Shown here piece after piece: positions 1-5,268 of a DNA stretch of 5,268 nucleotides; position 1 is the stretch's first letter, and every line of letters starts with the position of its first letter. The DNA is taken from the NCBI GenBank assembly GCA_964628285.1, contig CAZVNP010000104.1, forward strand, positions 1-5,268. The letters run 5' to 3'. Position numbers and translations under genes: made by a program. The DNA is from JAPLDP01 sp964628285. Its GTDB lineage: Bacteria > Bacteroidota > Bacteroidia > Bacteroidales > JAGONC01. The notes below the pieces were generated by a model. That model had not been told where the DNA came from, ran no database searches, and saw only the letters and a program-made list of their open reading frames with translations.

Positions 1-230
1 TAATCCGATAAATGTCGCAGGTCATGGCAGATGAAGGAGAAGTTGGCTTTTTCCTTTTTAATGCCCTTTAATTTGGCTATGCGGTCAACAGCTTTGGTCT
101 GGTAAATATCACAGCCCAGGCCATAGACGGTATCGGTGGGGTAAATGATAATCCCCCCGTCGGTCAGACAATCGATGACTTTTTGTATCTGGCGTGGGTT
201 GGGATTATCGGGGTGTATTTTCAATAGCAT
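1..230 (-). CDS. Sua5/YciO/YrdC family protein, YciO-type (partial, C-terminal part beyond the left edge)
   Basis: Translating the minus strand from ATG at 230-228 gives 76 complete residues before the window edge. They read as the N-terminal part of the Sua5/YciO/YrdC fold: IHPDNPNPRQIQ at about 5-16, GGIIIYPTDTVYGLGCD at about 25-41, then LKGIKKEKANFSFIC at about 54-68. The family includes L-threonylcarbamoyladenylate synthases, which make the precursor of the t6A tRNA modification. The opening IHPDNP and the segment after the YPTD motif resemble E. coli YciO, whose role is less certain, more than TsaC/Sua5. In the canonical K-x-R substrate motif the Lys is present (K55) but the Arg position holds Ile57. 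An in-frame stop (TGA at 239-237) lies just upstream and no ATG lies between, so this start is well supported. It begins 25 nt after the SRP RNA and is probably reached by read-through. Typical members are about 200 residues, so roughly 60% is missing. Confidence 0.9.
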   Translation of the reverse strand, partial: MLLKIHPDNPNPRQIQKVIDCLTDGGIIIYPTDTVYGLGCDIYQTKAVDRIAKLKGIKKEKANFSFICHDLRHLSD

Positions 231-254
231 GGCCGTTCAACTTTTCATTAAAAT

Positions 255-350
255 GGGTAAGCTCCTTATATCGCACCGCTCGACCGTTTACCCTTGCTTC
301 CTTCCGAACCTGGGGGAGTTCACAGGAGCTGGCCGTATAAGACTTACCCG
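255..350 (-). ncRNA. ffs: Signal recognition particle RNA, bacterial small type (4.5S-like)
   Basis: The minus strand contains the SRP signature AGGTTCGGAAGGAAGCA (311-295): a GGAA tetraloop (305-302) closed by C306-G301, followed by the AGCA side of the asymmetric internal loop that binds the Ffh M domain. The ends close in a perfect 7-bp helix, GGGTAAG (349-343) with CTTACCC (261-255), continued by CTTATA (341-336) with TATAAG (270-265). CCC (about 314-312) facing GGG (293-291) forms the next stem. The length of about 96 nt and the overall layout fit the small SRP RNA of Bacteroidetes. The RNA scaffolds Ffh for co-translational targeting of membrane proteins. A consensus Bacteroidetes -7 box ends four bases before the predicted 5' end. 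No strong terminator follows; only ATTTTAA comes after the closing helix. The ends are inferred from pairing. Confidence 0.93.
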
Positions 351-353
351 CCA

Positions 354-361
354 CAAAGGTA
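354..361 (-). promoter_or_regulatory. Bacteroidetes-type -7 promoter box for the SRP RNA
   Basis: Read on the minus strand, 361-354 is TACCTTTG, an exact match to the TAnnTTTG -7 consensus of the Bacteroidetes primary sigma factor. Transcription starting a few bases downstream would begin near 350-347, which is the 5' end predicted independently from SRP RNA base pairing. The -33 element is weak: TTTAAC-like sequence lies about 21 nt upstream rather than a clean TTTG. The agreement of box position and RNA end is the main support. Confidence 0.72.
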
Positions 362-427
362 CAAATTTTCAGGGCATCTTCTGGTTAAATTATGAATGAT
401 TTTTTACCGTTATCATCTCAACTTTCA

Positions 428-435
428 TAAATTTG
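428..435 (+). promoter_or_regulatory. Bacteroidetes-type -7 promoter box for the DUF4199-GT2 transcript
   Basis: TAAATTTG at 428-435 matches TAnnTTTG exactly. A T-rich stretch, TTTTTACC (401-408), lies about 20 nt upstream where a -33 element would be, though it is not a clean TTTG. Transcription from about 442 would leave a leader of roughly 11 nt before the ATG at 453. This box would lie inside the coding region if the upstream ATG at 396 were used, so it favours the 453 start. It stands back-to-back with the SRP RNA promoter on the other strand. Confidence 0.55.
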
Positions 436-452
436 CTTTAAATACTGAACAA

Positions 453-998
453 ATGGAAACAAAAAAACGATCATTATTTGTTAACGCCCTTTATTATGGG
501 CTTATCCTTGGGGCAATATTCATAGTTATCAGTCTGCTGGTATATGTCTTTGATATCAATATGTTTACAATCACTTTTTCGATTTTTAATTTATTGCTGA
601 ACATTGCCTTGGTTATAATCTTGTTTATTCTTGGGGCAAATGCTTACCGGGATAAATCACTGGGCGGGAAAATTTCTTATATCCAGTGTTTTCTGACAAT
701 GCTTATCATAGGCGTGGTTGCTTATATTTTATCATTAATATACACTTATATTTTCCTGAAGTACTGGGAGCCTAACATGCTTTCTGTATATCATGACAAA
801 GCCATTGAGATGCTGGTTAAGATGGGATTATCTGAGGAGCAGATGGAAAGGGCATTAAGTCGTTTGGAAGGAAAATTTACCTTATCCAAAAGTATCCTGA
901 CTTCAGTAAAGAATGGTGCTGGAATGACAATTATCCTGTCTTTGCTTGTTGCTTTGTTTGTAAAGAAGGATAAAACTGGCCAGGAGATAGTAATGTAA
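453..998 (+). CDS. DUF4199 family inner-membrane protein
   Basis: The product is 181 residues from the ATG at 453. The frame is open back to an ATG at 396, but those 19 extra residues (rich in H, F, Y, N) are unlike a family N-terminus and would overlap the likely promoter, so 453 is preferred. It opens with a short basic segment (METKKR), followed by membrane helices at about 11-33, 41-63, 78-102 and 155-172. The loop at about 64-80 (AYRDKSLGGKISYIQCF) is typical of DUF4199, and a charged amphipathic region at about 113-145 precedes the last helix. DUF4199 is largely confined to Bacteroidetes and has no established function. The stop is followed after 11 nt by the GT2 gene, so the two are probably co-transcribed and a helper role for the glycosyltransferase is possible, though this is inference. 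The gene is visibly more AT-rich than its neighbours, as expected for a hydrophobic protein. Confidence 0.82.
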   Translation: METKKRSLFVNALYYGLILGAIFIVISLLVYVFDINMFTITFSIFNLLLNIALVIILFILGANAYRDKSLGGKISYIQCFLTMLIIGVVAYILSLIYTYIFLKYWEPNMLSVYHDKAIEMLVKMGLSEEQMERALSRLEGKFTLSKSILTSVKNGAGMTIILSLLVALFVKKDKTGQEIVM

Positions 999-1009
999 AA
1001 CCGGTTCAA

Positions 1010-1975
1010 ATGGATCTTTCTATTGTCATACCGTTGCTGAATGAAGAAGAGTCACTCGGGGAGCTGACCGCATGGATTTTGAGGGTGATGGAACGGGAAC
1101 AGCTCAGCTTTGAGATCATTTTTGTTGATGATGGCAGTACAGATGGTTCCTGGGACATTATAAAAGGGATGGCTGCAAACAATACCAGGATCAGAGGGAT
1201 CAAATTCAAGCGGAATTACGGCAAATCGGCTGCCCTGAACAGCGGCTTTGAGATGGCAAGGGGAGATGTCATCGTGACGATGGATGCTGATCTGCAGGAC
1301 AGCCCCGAAGAAATACCGGAGTTATTCCATATGATAAAAGAGGATGGTTTTGATCTGGTATCGGGATGGAAAAGAAAGCGTTATGATCCGCTATTTAAAC
1401 GGGTGACATCACGTTTTTACAACTGGACCACACGACAGGTCTCAGGTATCAGGCTTCATGATTTTAACTGCGGGCTTAAGGCTTATAAAAAAGAGGTCAT
1501 TAAAAATATTGAGGTATATGGCGAGATGCACCGTTATATCCCGGTCATAGCCAAATGGGTGGGATTCAGAAAAATAGGCGAGAAGGTTGTGCAGCACAGG
1601 GAGAGAAAATACGGCGTGACGAAATTCGGCATGGACCGTTTTCTGAAGGGTTTCCTTGATTTGCTTTCCATCACCTTCATTTCGAAATTCGGCCGCAGGC
1701 CAATGCATCTTTTCGGTACCATAGGCACCATCATGTTCATATTAGGTCTGATAGCGGCTATCTGGCTGGGTGCTCAGAAGCTGTATAACATCCACCACGG
1801 TATCAAAGCCATTCTCATCACCTCCAGCCCTTATTTTTACCTTTCCCTTGCCACCATGATCATCGGTACACAGCTGTTTCTGGCCGGCTTTCTGGCTGAA
1901 ATGATAGCCCGGAACAATCCCCACAGGAATGTATATCTCATCGAGGCACATACCGGCAAGAAGATTTCCGGTTGA
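1010..1975 (+). CDS. Family 2 glycosyltransferase, polyprenol-phosphate sugar transferase type (DPM1/GtrB/ArnC-like)
   Basis: The 321-residue product has a cytosolic GT-A domain and two C-terminal membrane helices. Visible motifs are the opening SIVIPLLNEEESL (4-16), VDDGSTDGS (39-47) for nucleotide binding, the metal-binding DADLQD (92-97), and HDFNCGLKAYK (150-160), followed by RKYGVTKFG (199-207), a form of the RxGxSK segment of this group. Helices lie at about 235-256 and 275-299. This arrangement is typical of enzymes that move a sugar from a nucleotide sugar to undecaprenyl or dolichyl phosphate on the cytosolic face of the membrane, producing a lipid-linked donor. The particular sugar cannot be read from sequence. 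The canonical N-terminus fixes the ATG at 1010. It follows the DUF4199 gene by 11 nt and precedes the GT4 gene by 43 nt. In other Bacteroidetes this pair is, as I recall, often followed by dihydroorotase, which is not the case here. Confidence 0.9.
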   Translation: MDLSIVIPLLNEEESLGELTAWILRVMEREQLSFEIIFVDDGSTDGSWDIIKGMAANNTRIRGIKFKRNYGKSAALNSGFEMARGDVIVTMDADLQDSPEEIPELFHMIKEDGFDLVSGWKRKRYDPLFKRVTSRFYNWTTRQVSGIRLHDFNCGLKAYKKEVIKNIEVYGEMHRYIPVIAKWVGFRKIGEKVVQHRERKYGVTKFGMDRFLKGFLDLLSITFISKFGRRPMHLFGTIGTIMFILGLIAAIWLGAQKLYNIHHGIKAILITSSPYFYLSLATMIIGTQLFLAGFLAEMIARNNPHRNVYLIEAHTGKKISG

Positions 1976-2018
1976 CGGTGGTCTCCGGTGATGCATTAAT
2001 CATTAATTTTGACATGCC

Positions 2019-3182
2019 ATGCCGGAGAAGCCCAAGCAAATAATTATCATTGGTTCTGCCTATCCTTTGCGGGGTGGCGGGATTGCGACGTTTAACGAGC
2101 GACTTGCCCGTGCCCTGACCGATCACGGCGATCATGTCATCATTCATAGCTTCAGCCTGCAGTATCCGAAACTTTTTTTCCCCGGTACCAATCAATATAC
2201 AAACGAACCCCCGCCGGAAGGCCTTGATATTCGTGTGACGGTCAATTCGGTCAATCCCTTTAATTGGCTCATGACAGGCAGAAAGTTAAGGCGTTCCAGA
2301 CCTGATATCGTTTTAATCCGTTTCTGGATCCCCTTTATGGGTCCCTGCCTGGGGACCATTGCACGCGTCATACGGTTGAATGGGCACAGCAAGGTCATTT
2401 CGATCATCGATAACATTACGCCGCATGAAGCGAAAACGGGCCTCAGATTGTTGACCCGGTACTTCCTCAACAGCGTGGAGGGATTCATCGTCATGTCAAA
2501 GTCGGTGCTGGATGACCTGACGACTTTTGATTCAAAGAAACCAAGGGTCATCTGCCAGCATCCCCTTTACGATAATTTCGGTGATATCATCGCCAAGGAG
2601 GAAGCCAAAAAAACCCTGAATCTGGACCGGGGGGTCAGTTATGCGTTGTTTTTCGGATTCATCAGAGCTTATAAAGGTCTGGATATTCTTCTTCATGCTA
2701 TTGCCGATGAGCGGGTGAAAAACCTGAACGTCAAACTGCTTGTGGCCGGTGAATTTTATGATGACGAATCGCTGTACCATGATATCATTAAGAATAACCG
2801 GTTGAGTGACCGTGTGGTCATCCGCAACCATTTCATTCCCAATAGTGAGGTCAGGAATTATTTCTGTGCCTGTGACGTAGTGGTACAACCTTACCGCAGC
2901 GCCACTCAAAGCGGTGTGACACAGGTGGCTTATCATTTCAACAGACCTATGATCACAACTGACGTGGGAGGTTTGCCGGAAATGGTCCCTGACGGTGTGG
3001 TCGGGTATGTGGTCCATCCCGATGCCCGGAGTGTGGCAGATGCTATCGTCTCATTCTATGAAGGTCACAAGGAGATGGAGTTTTCGGAGAATGTTGAAAA
3101 GGAAAAAAAGAGGTTCTCATGGGATAATATGGTTCATGCTGTTAATGAACTGGCGCAACAAATAATTAAACGAACGAATTAA
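2019..3182 (+). CDS. Family 4 glycosyltransferase (GT-B fold)
   Basis: The 387-residue product has a two-domain GT-B layout. The N-terminal domain begins QIIIIGSAYPLRGGGIATF (7-25), the glycine-rich loop of GT4 enzymes. The C-terminal Glycos_transf_1 domain begins near FFGFIRAYKGLDIL (211-224), followed by VAGEFY (242-247), VVVQPYRSATQSG (287-299), and ITTDVGGLPEMV (312-323). No membrane helix or signal peptide is seen, so it should be cytosolic or peripheral. The usual EX7E pair is absent: the region where the second Glu is expected reads SGVTQVAY (298-305). This ATQSG-type sequence recurs in a subgroup of GT4 enzymes, so it need not mean inactivity. Donor and acceptor are unknown; the adjacent heptose kinase gene (7 nt downstream) makes a role in a heptose-containing surface glycan plausible. 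The ATG at 2019 directly precedes the conserved N-terminal strand. No Shine-Dalgarno sequence is evident. Confidence 0.88.
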   Translation: MPEKPKQIIIIGSAYPLRGGGIATFNERLARALTDHGDHVIIHSFSLQYPKLFFPGTNQYTNEPPPEGLDIRVTVNSVNPFNWLMTGRKLRRSRPDIVLIRFWIPFMGPCLGTIARVIRLNGHSKVISIIDNITPHEAKTGLRLLTRYFLNSVEGFIVMSKSVLDDLTTFDSKKPRVICQHPLYDNFGDIIAKEEAKKTLNLDRGVSYALFFGFIRAYKGLDILLHAIADERVKNLNVKLLVAGEFYDDESLYHDIIKNNRLSDRVVIRNHFIPNSEVRNYFCACDVVVQPYRSATQSGVTQVAYHFNRPMITTDVGGLPEMVPDGVVGYVVHPDARSVADAIVSFYEGHKEMEFSENVEKEKKRFSWDNMVHAVNELAQQIIKRTN

Positions 3183-3189
3183 TGTGACG

Positions 3190-4212
3190 ATGATCATACG
3201 CAGCAAAGCCCCGTTACGTGTCAGCCTCGGTGGTGGCGGTACCGACCTGGAGGCTTATACCAACCGTTACGGCGGTGCCATACTGAATGCCACCATCAGC
3301 CTGTATGCTTATGCCACCATTCAACCACGTCATGATGGTAAGATCAGCATTTATTCCGTCGACAGGGATGAACGGTTTGAAACAGAGGCCGTTGAGGAGC
3401 TGCCGGTTGAAAATGACGGGTTGATCTTACACAAAGGTATTTATAACCGTGTTGTCAGGGAGTTTACAGGTGCACCCCGGGCTTTTGACCTGACCACTTA
3501 TGTGGATGCGCCTCCCGGGTCGGGTCTCGGTTCCTCATCAACACTGGTTGTGGCCATACTGGGTGCTTTCACCGAATGGCTGAAGCTGCCGCTGGGTGAA
3601 TATGATATTGCACAATTGGCGTATGAAATAGAACGTATCGACCTGAAGATGCCCGGTGGGAAACAGGATCAATATGCCGCTACGTTTGGCGGAGTGAACT
3701 TCATGGAGTTTCATAAGGATAAGGTCATAGTTAATCCTTTACGGGTGAGTACCGTTTATCTCAATGAATTGTCGTATAATATGGTGCTTTATAATACCGA
3801 AGTATCGCGTCTGACAACACGCATCATTGAGACACAGACCAGGAATGTCATCGAGAACAACACAAAAAGCATTGAGGCCATGCACCGGATCAAGGAACAG
3901 GCCATCATGATGAAAGAAGCCATACTGAAAGGTGAGTTCGATGATATCGGAAAAATTCTTGATTATGGATGGCAGAGCAAAAAGCTCATGGCCGAAGGGA
4001 TCACCAATCCTTATCTGGATGATATTTATGAGACGGCTCTCAGGTCCGGGGCCACCGGAGGCAAGATATCGGGAGCCGGAGGTGGAGGTTTTATGTTTTT
4101 TTATTGTCCCGACAACACCAGGGCCAGTGTCATCAAAGCATTGAAAAAATTTGGCGGTGAGGTCAAAAGGTATGATTATACCACCATTGGTCTGACAACA
4201 TGGACCATATAA
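3190..4212 (+). CDS. hddA: D-glycero-alpha-D-manno-heptose-7-phosphate kinase (GHMP kinase)
   Basis: The enzyme phosphorylates D-glycero-D-manno-heptose 7-phosphate at C1 to the 1,7-bisphosphate, the second step of GDP-D-glycero-alpha-D-manno-heptose synthesis. The 340-residue product has the family opening MIIRSKAPLRVSLGGGGTDL (1-20), the GHMP ATP-binding motif PPGSGLGSSST (108-118), GGKQDQYAATFGG (156-168), and the C-terminal glycine-rich SGAGGGGFMFF (294-304). Length and opening match HddA-type kinases better than galactokinase or mevalonate kinase, although another sugar-1-kinase of the same branch, such as a fucokinase-like enzyme, cannot be excluded. A GTG at 3184 is in frame and would add two residues; the ATG at 3190 matches the usual N-terminus and is preferred. 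It starts 7 nt after the GT4 stop, so the two are probably translated from one mRNA. The presence of gmhA about 760 nt downstream supports the heptose assignment. Confidence 0.86.
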   Translation: MIIRSKAPLRVSLGGGGTDLEAYTNRYGGAILNATISLYAYATIQPRHDGKISIYSVDRDERFETEAVEELPVENDGLILHKGIYNRVVREFTGAPRAFDLTTYVDAPPGSGLGSSSTLVVAILGAFTEWLKLPLGEYDIAQLAYEIERIDLKMPGGKQDQYAATFGGVNFMEFHKDKVIVNPLRVSTVYLNELSYNMVLYNTEVSRLTTRIIETQTRNVIENNTKSIEAMHRIKEQAIMMKEAILKGEFDDIGKILDYGWQSKKLMAEGITNPYLDDIYETALRSGATGGKISGAGGGGFMFFYCPDNTRASVIKALKKFGGEVKRYDYTTIGLTTWTI

Positions 4213-4250
4213 GTGATAACCAAAAAATACATCTATAAAATCATAAGATA

Positions 4251-4778
4251 ATGTTTCTGGATCTGGCAAGAAAACGTTTTTCATTGCGAAAGTTTAAACC
4301 GCAATCAGTCGAGAAGGAGAAACTGGAGATCGTCCTGGAGGCCGGGCGTTTGGCTCCATCGGCCTGTAACAATCAACCATGGTTTTTCATCGTGGTGGAA
4401 GAAAAGGAAAACCTTAAGAAGCTATGGGATACTTACCAGAGAGAATGGTTCAGGCAAGCCCCGGTGGTCATTGTTGCATGCGGTGATCACAGGCAGTCAT
4501 GGAAAAGAAGCGACGGCAAGGACCATTGCGACATAGATATCGCCATCGCCGTTGATCACATGACACTGGCGGCAGCCGATATCGGCCTGGGAACGTGCTG
4601 GGTGTGCAACTTCAACCGTGTCATGTGCTCGTCCATCCTCAACCTGCCTTCTTACCTTGAACCCATTGCATTGTTGCCGTTGGGTTATCCTGCTGATGAA
4701 ACACTAATGGAAAAAAAGGAATTAAAGAGAAAAAATCTTTATGACATCATATTTTTTGAACGTTTCGGTTTGAAGTGA
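4251..4778 (+). CDS. Nitroreductase-family flavoprotein
   Basis: The 175-residue product belongs to the FMN-dependent nitroreductase fold. It has the N-terminal FMN-phosphate segment RKRFSLRKF (7-15), LAPSACNNQPWFFIVV (34-49) with the typical PSA.NNQPW signature, GLGTCWVCNF (112-121), and LLPLGYP (141-147). Such proteins use NAD(P)H to reduce nitro compounds, quinones, flavins or other substrates; the natural substrate cannot be told from sequence. At 175 residues it is a short, single-domain member, without an added ferredoxin or other domain. It begins 38 nt after the hddA stop. No TAnnTTTG box was found in that gap, so read-through from the upstream genes is the simplest source of its transcript. 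Cysteines at 39, 77, 93, 116, 119 and 126 are more numerous than expected but do not form a recognised cluster motif. The ATG at 4251 directly precedes the conserved N-terminal helix. Confidence 0.9.
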   Translation: MFLDLARKRFSLRKFKPQSVEKEKLEIVLEAGRLAPSACNNQPWFFIVVEEKENLKKLWDTYQREWFRQAPVVIVACGDHRQSWKRSDGKDHCDIDIAIAVDHMTLAAADIGLGTCWVCNFNRVMCSSILNLPSYLEPIALLPLGYPADETLMEKKELKRKNLYDIIFFERFGLK

Positions 4779-4805
4779 TGGTGCAACATATGAAGGATCA
4801 ACGCC

Positions 4806-4817
4806 ATGTTTAAACAT
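4806..4817. repeat. Perfect 12-bp palindrome
   Basis: ATGTTTAAACAT is its own reverse complement. It begins 28 nt after the nitroreductase stop codon. It could be a binding site for a dimeric regulator or simply a chance AT-rich palindrome; with no spacer it is poorly suited to be a terminator hairpin. No second copy was noticed in the window. Confidence 0.4.
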
Positions 4818-4883
4818 ATTGATACCTGTCTGTCGTGTCCGATTATATCAAAACTATCGGGTACATGGTATTTAAGCATTGTT

Positions 4884-4891
4884 TAATTTTG
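4884..4891 (+). promoter_or_regulatory. Possible Bacteroidetes-type -7 box upstream of gmhA
   Basis: TAATTTTG matches TAnnTTTG. Transcription would start near 4898, giving a leader of about 72 nt before the gmhA ATG. No clear TTTG lies 19-21 nt upstream, so the call rests on the -7 box alone plus its location in the only long gap of the plus-strand series. Such a box is expected by chance in AT-rich DNA. Confidence 0.35.
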
Positions 4892-4969
4892 TTGTGTTAT
4901 TGTTCATAAAGCCACATAAATAAAGGAAATATATACGCTTTCAGCACTGAACACGAAAATCAGTATGAG

Positions 4970-5268
4970 ATGAAACGGACGGTGAAACAGAACAGGCATC
5001 AGGGCAGGATCAATCAGATCATGCAGCAATCGGAAGAAATCATTCGTATGTTAAATGCCGATGGGGACATGCATAAGGGGATCCTGAAGATTGTGGATAC
5101 ATGTGCCCATACATTAAAGAAGGGCGGTAAGGTCCTATTTTGCGGTAATGGCGGCAGTGCTGCCGATGCCCAGCACCTGGCTTCGGAATTAGCGGGTCGG
5201 TTCTATTTTGACCGGCCTCCGCTCAATGCCGAGGCTTTGCATGTGAACACGTCATACCTGACAGCCGT
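4970..5268 (+). CDS. gmhA: Phosphoheptose (sedoheptulose-7-phosphate) isomerase, partial (C-terminal part beyond the right edge)
   Basis: GmhA converts sedoheptulose 7-phosphate to D-glycero-D-manno-heptose 7-phosphate, the entry step of bacterial heptose synthesis, in the cytosol as a tetramer. The 99 complete residues include an N-terminal helical segment (about 12-50), then GGKVLFCGNGGSAADAQH (52-69) of the SIS sugar-phosphate fold, followed by LASELAGRF (70-78). By comparison with E. coli GmhA, His69 and Glu73 match the zinc and catalytic pair His61 and Glu65. The sequence runs off the edge in SYLTA, just before the expected ANDY-type segment; about half of a roughly 190-residue protein is missing. 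The ATG at 4970 gives an N-terminus about 8 residues longer than E. coli GmhA, while the in-frame ATG at 5021 would make it shorter, so 4970 is preferred but not certain. An ATG at 4965 is out of frame and meets a stop after two codons. Confidence 0.93.
   Translation, partial: MKRTVKQNRHQGRINQIMQQSEEIIRMLNADGDMHKGILKIVDTCAHTLKKGGKVLFCGNGGSAADAQHLASELAGRFYFDRPPLNAEALHVNTSYLTA

Larger units (their letters stand above)
4779..4969. other. 191-nt intergenic region before gmhA
   Basis: This is the longest non-coding stretch in the window. It is AT-rich and holds no convincing ORF. It contains a perfect 12-bp palindrome (4806-4817), a weak inverted repeat CCGAT/ATCGG (4839-4843 and 4856-4860, 12-nt loop), and a TAnnTTTG box (4884-4891). 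No strong intrinsic terminator was found: neither hairpin is followed by a run of T. It probably separates two transcription units, with gmhA starting a new one. Confidence 0.55.

Noticed and set aside
145..399. Plus-strand open frame of 84 residues
   Set aside because: It runs antisense to the YciO-type gene and through the SRP RNA; the translation has no recognisable domain.
396..452. N-terminal extension of the DUF4199 protein from the ATG at 396
   Set aside because: The added 19 residues are unlike a family N-terminus and would cover a consensus -7 box; the start at 453 gives a basic lead into the first membrane helix.
2004..2011. TAATTTTG box just before the GT4 gene
   Set aside because: It matches TAnnTTTG, but the start codon is only 8 nt away, which would need a leaderless mRNA, and no -33 element lies at the right distance. 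Read-through from GT2 is simpler.
2532..3017. Minus-strand open frame of 161 residues
   Set aside because: It lies wholly antisense to the GT4 gene, is rich in His and Asp as expected of a shadow frame, and shows no domain.
3739..4284. Minus-strand open frame of 181 residues
   Set aside because: It is antisense to the C-terminal half of hddA and the start of the nitroreductase gene, with no family motif.
4778..4813. Short frame of 11 codons overlapping the nitroreductase stop (TGATG)
   Set aside because: It is too short, ends inside the palindrome, and has no coding support.
4839..4860. CCGAT/ATCGG hairpin as an intrinsic terminator
   Set aside because: The stem is only 5 bp with a 12-nt loop and no run of T follows.

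Overview
The window most likely comes from a member of the Bacteroidota, probably an environmental Bacteroidales-like lineage. Three things point there. A small SRP RNA resembles the Bacteroidetes form. Promoter -7 boxes match the Bacteroidetes consensus TAnnTTTG, and genes lack clear Shine-Dalgarno sequences. A DUF4199 membrane protein gene sits directly before a family 2 glycosyltransferase gene. No mobile element, CRISPR array, tRNA or rRNA was seen.

Layout. The minus strand at the left edge carries an SRP RNA (about 255-350) followed by the 5' part of a YciO-type Sua5/YrdC family gene (230 down to 1, cut by the edge). A compact divergent promoter region (about 354-452) separates these from a plus-strand series: DUF4199 membrane protein (453-998), polyprenol-phosphate-type GT2 with two C-terminal membrane helices (1010-1975), GT4 glycosyltransferase (2019-3182), HddA-type heptose-7-phosphate kinase (3190-4212), and a small nitroreductase-family flavoprotein (4251-4778). 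After a 191-nt non-coding gap with a possible promoter comes the 5' part of gmhA, sedoheptulose-7-phosphate isomerase (4970 to the right edge).

How the genes fit together. GmhA and HddA are the first two enzymes of the GDP-D-glycero-alpha-D-manno-heptose route: sedoheptulose 7-phosphate to D-glycero-D-manno-heptose 7-phosphate, then the 1,7-bisphosphate. The phosphatase (GmhB) and guanylyltransferase (HddC) are not in the window and may lie to the right. The two glycosyltransferases would suit assembly of a surface glycan, with the GT2 probably charging a lipid carrier at the inner membrane. The role of the nitroreductase in this setting is unknown.

No clearly new system is visible. The points most worth a second look are the divergent SRP/DUF4199 promoter region, the nitroreductase lying between two heptose genes, the GT4 without the usual EX7E pair, and the YciO-type replacement of a key arginine.
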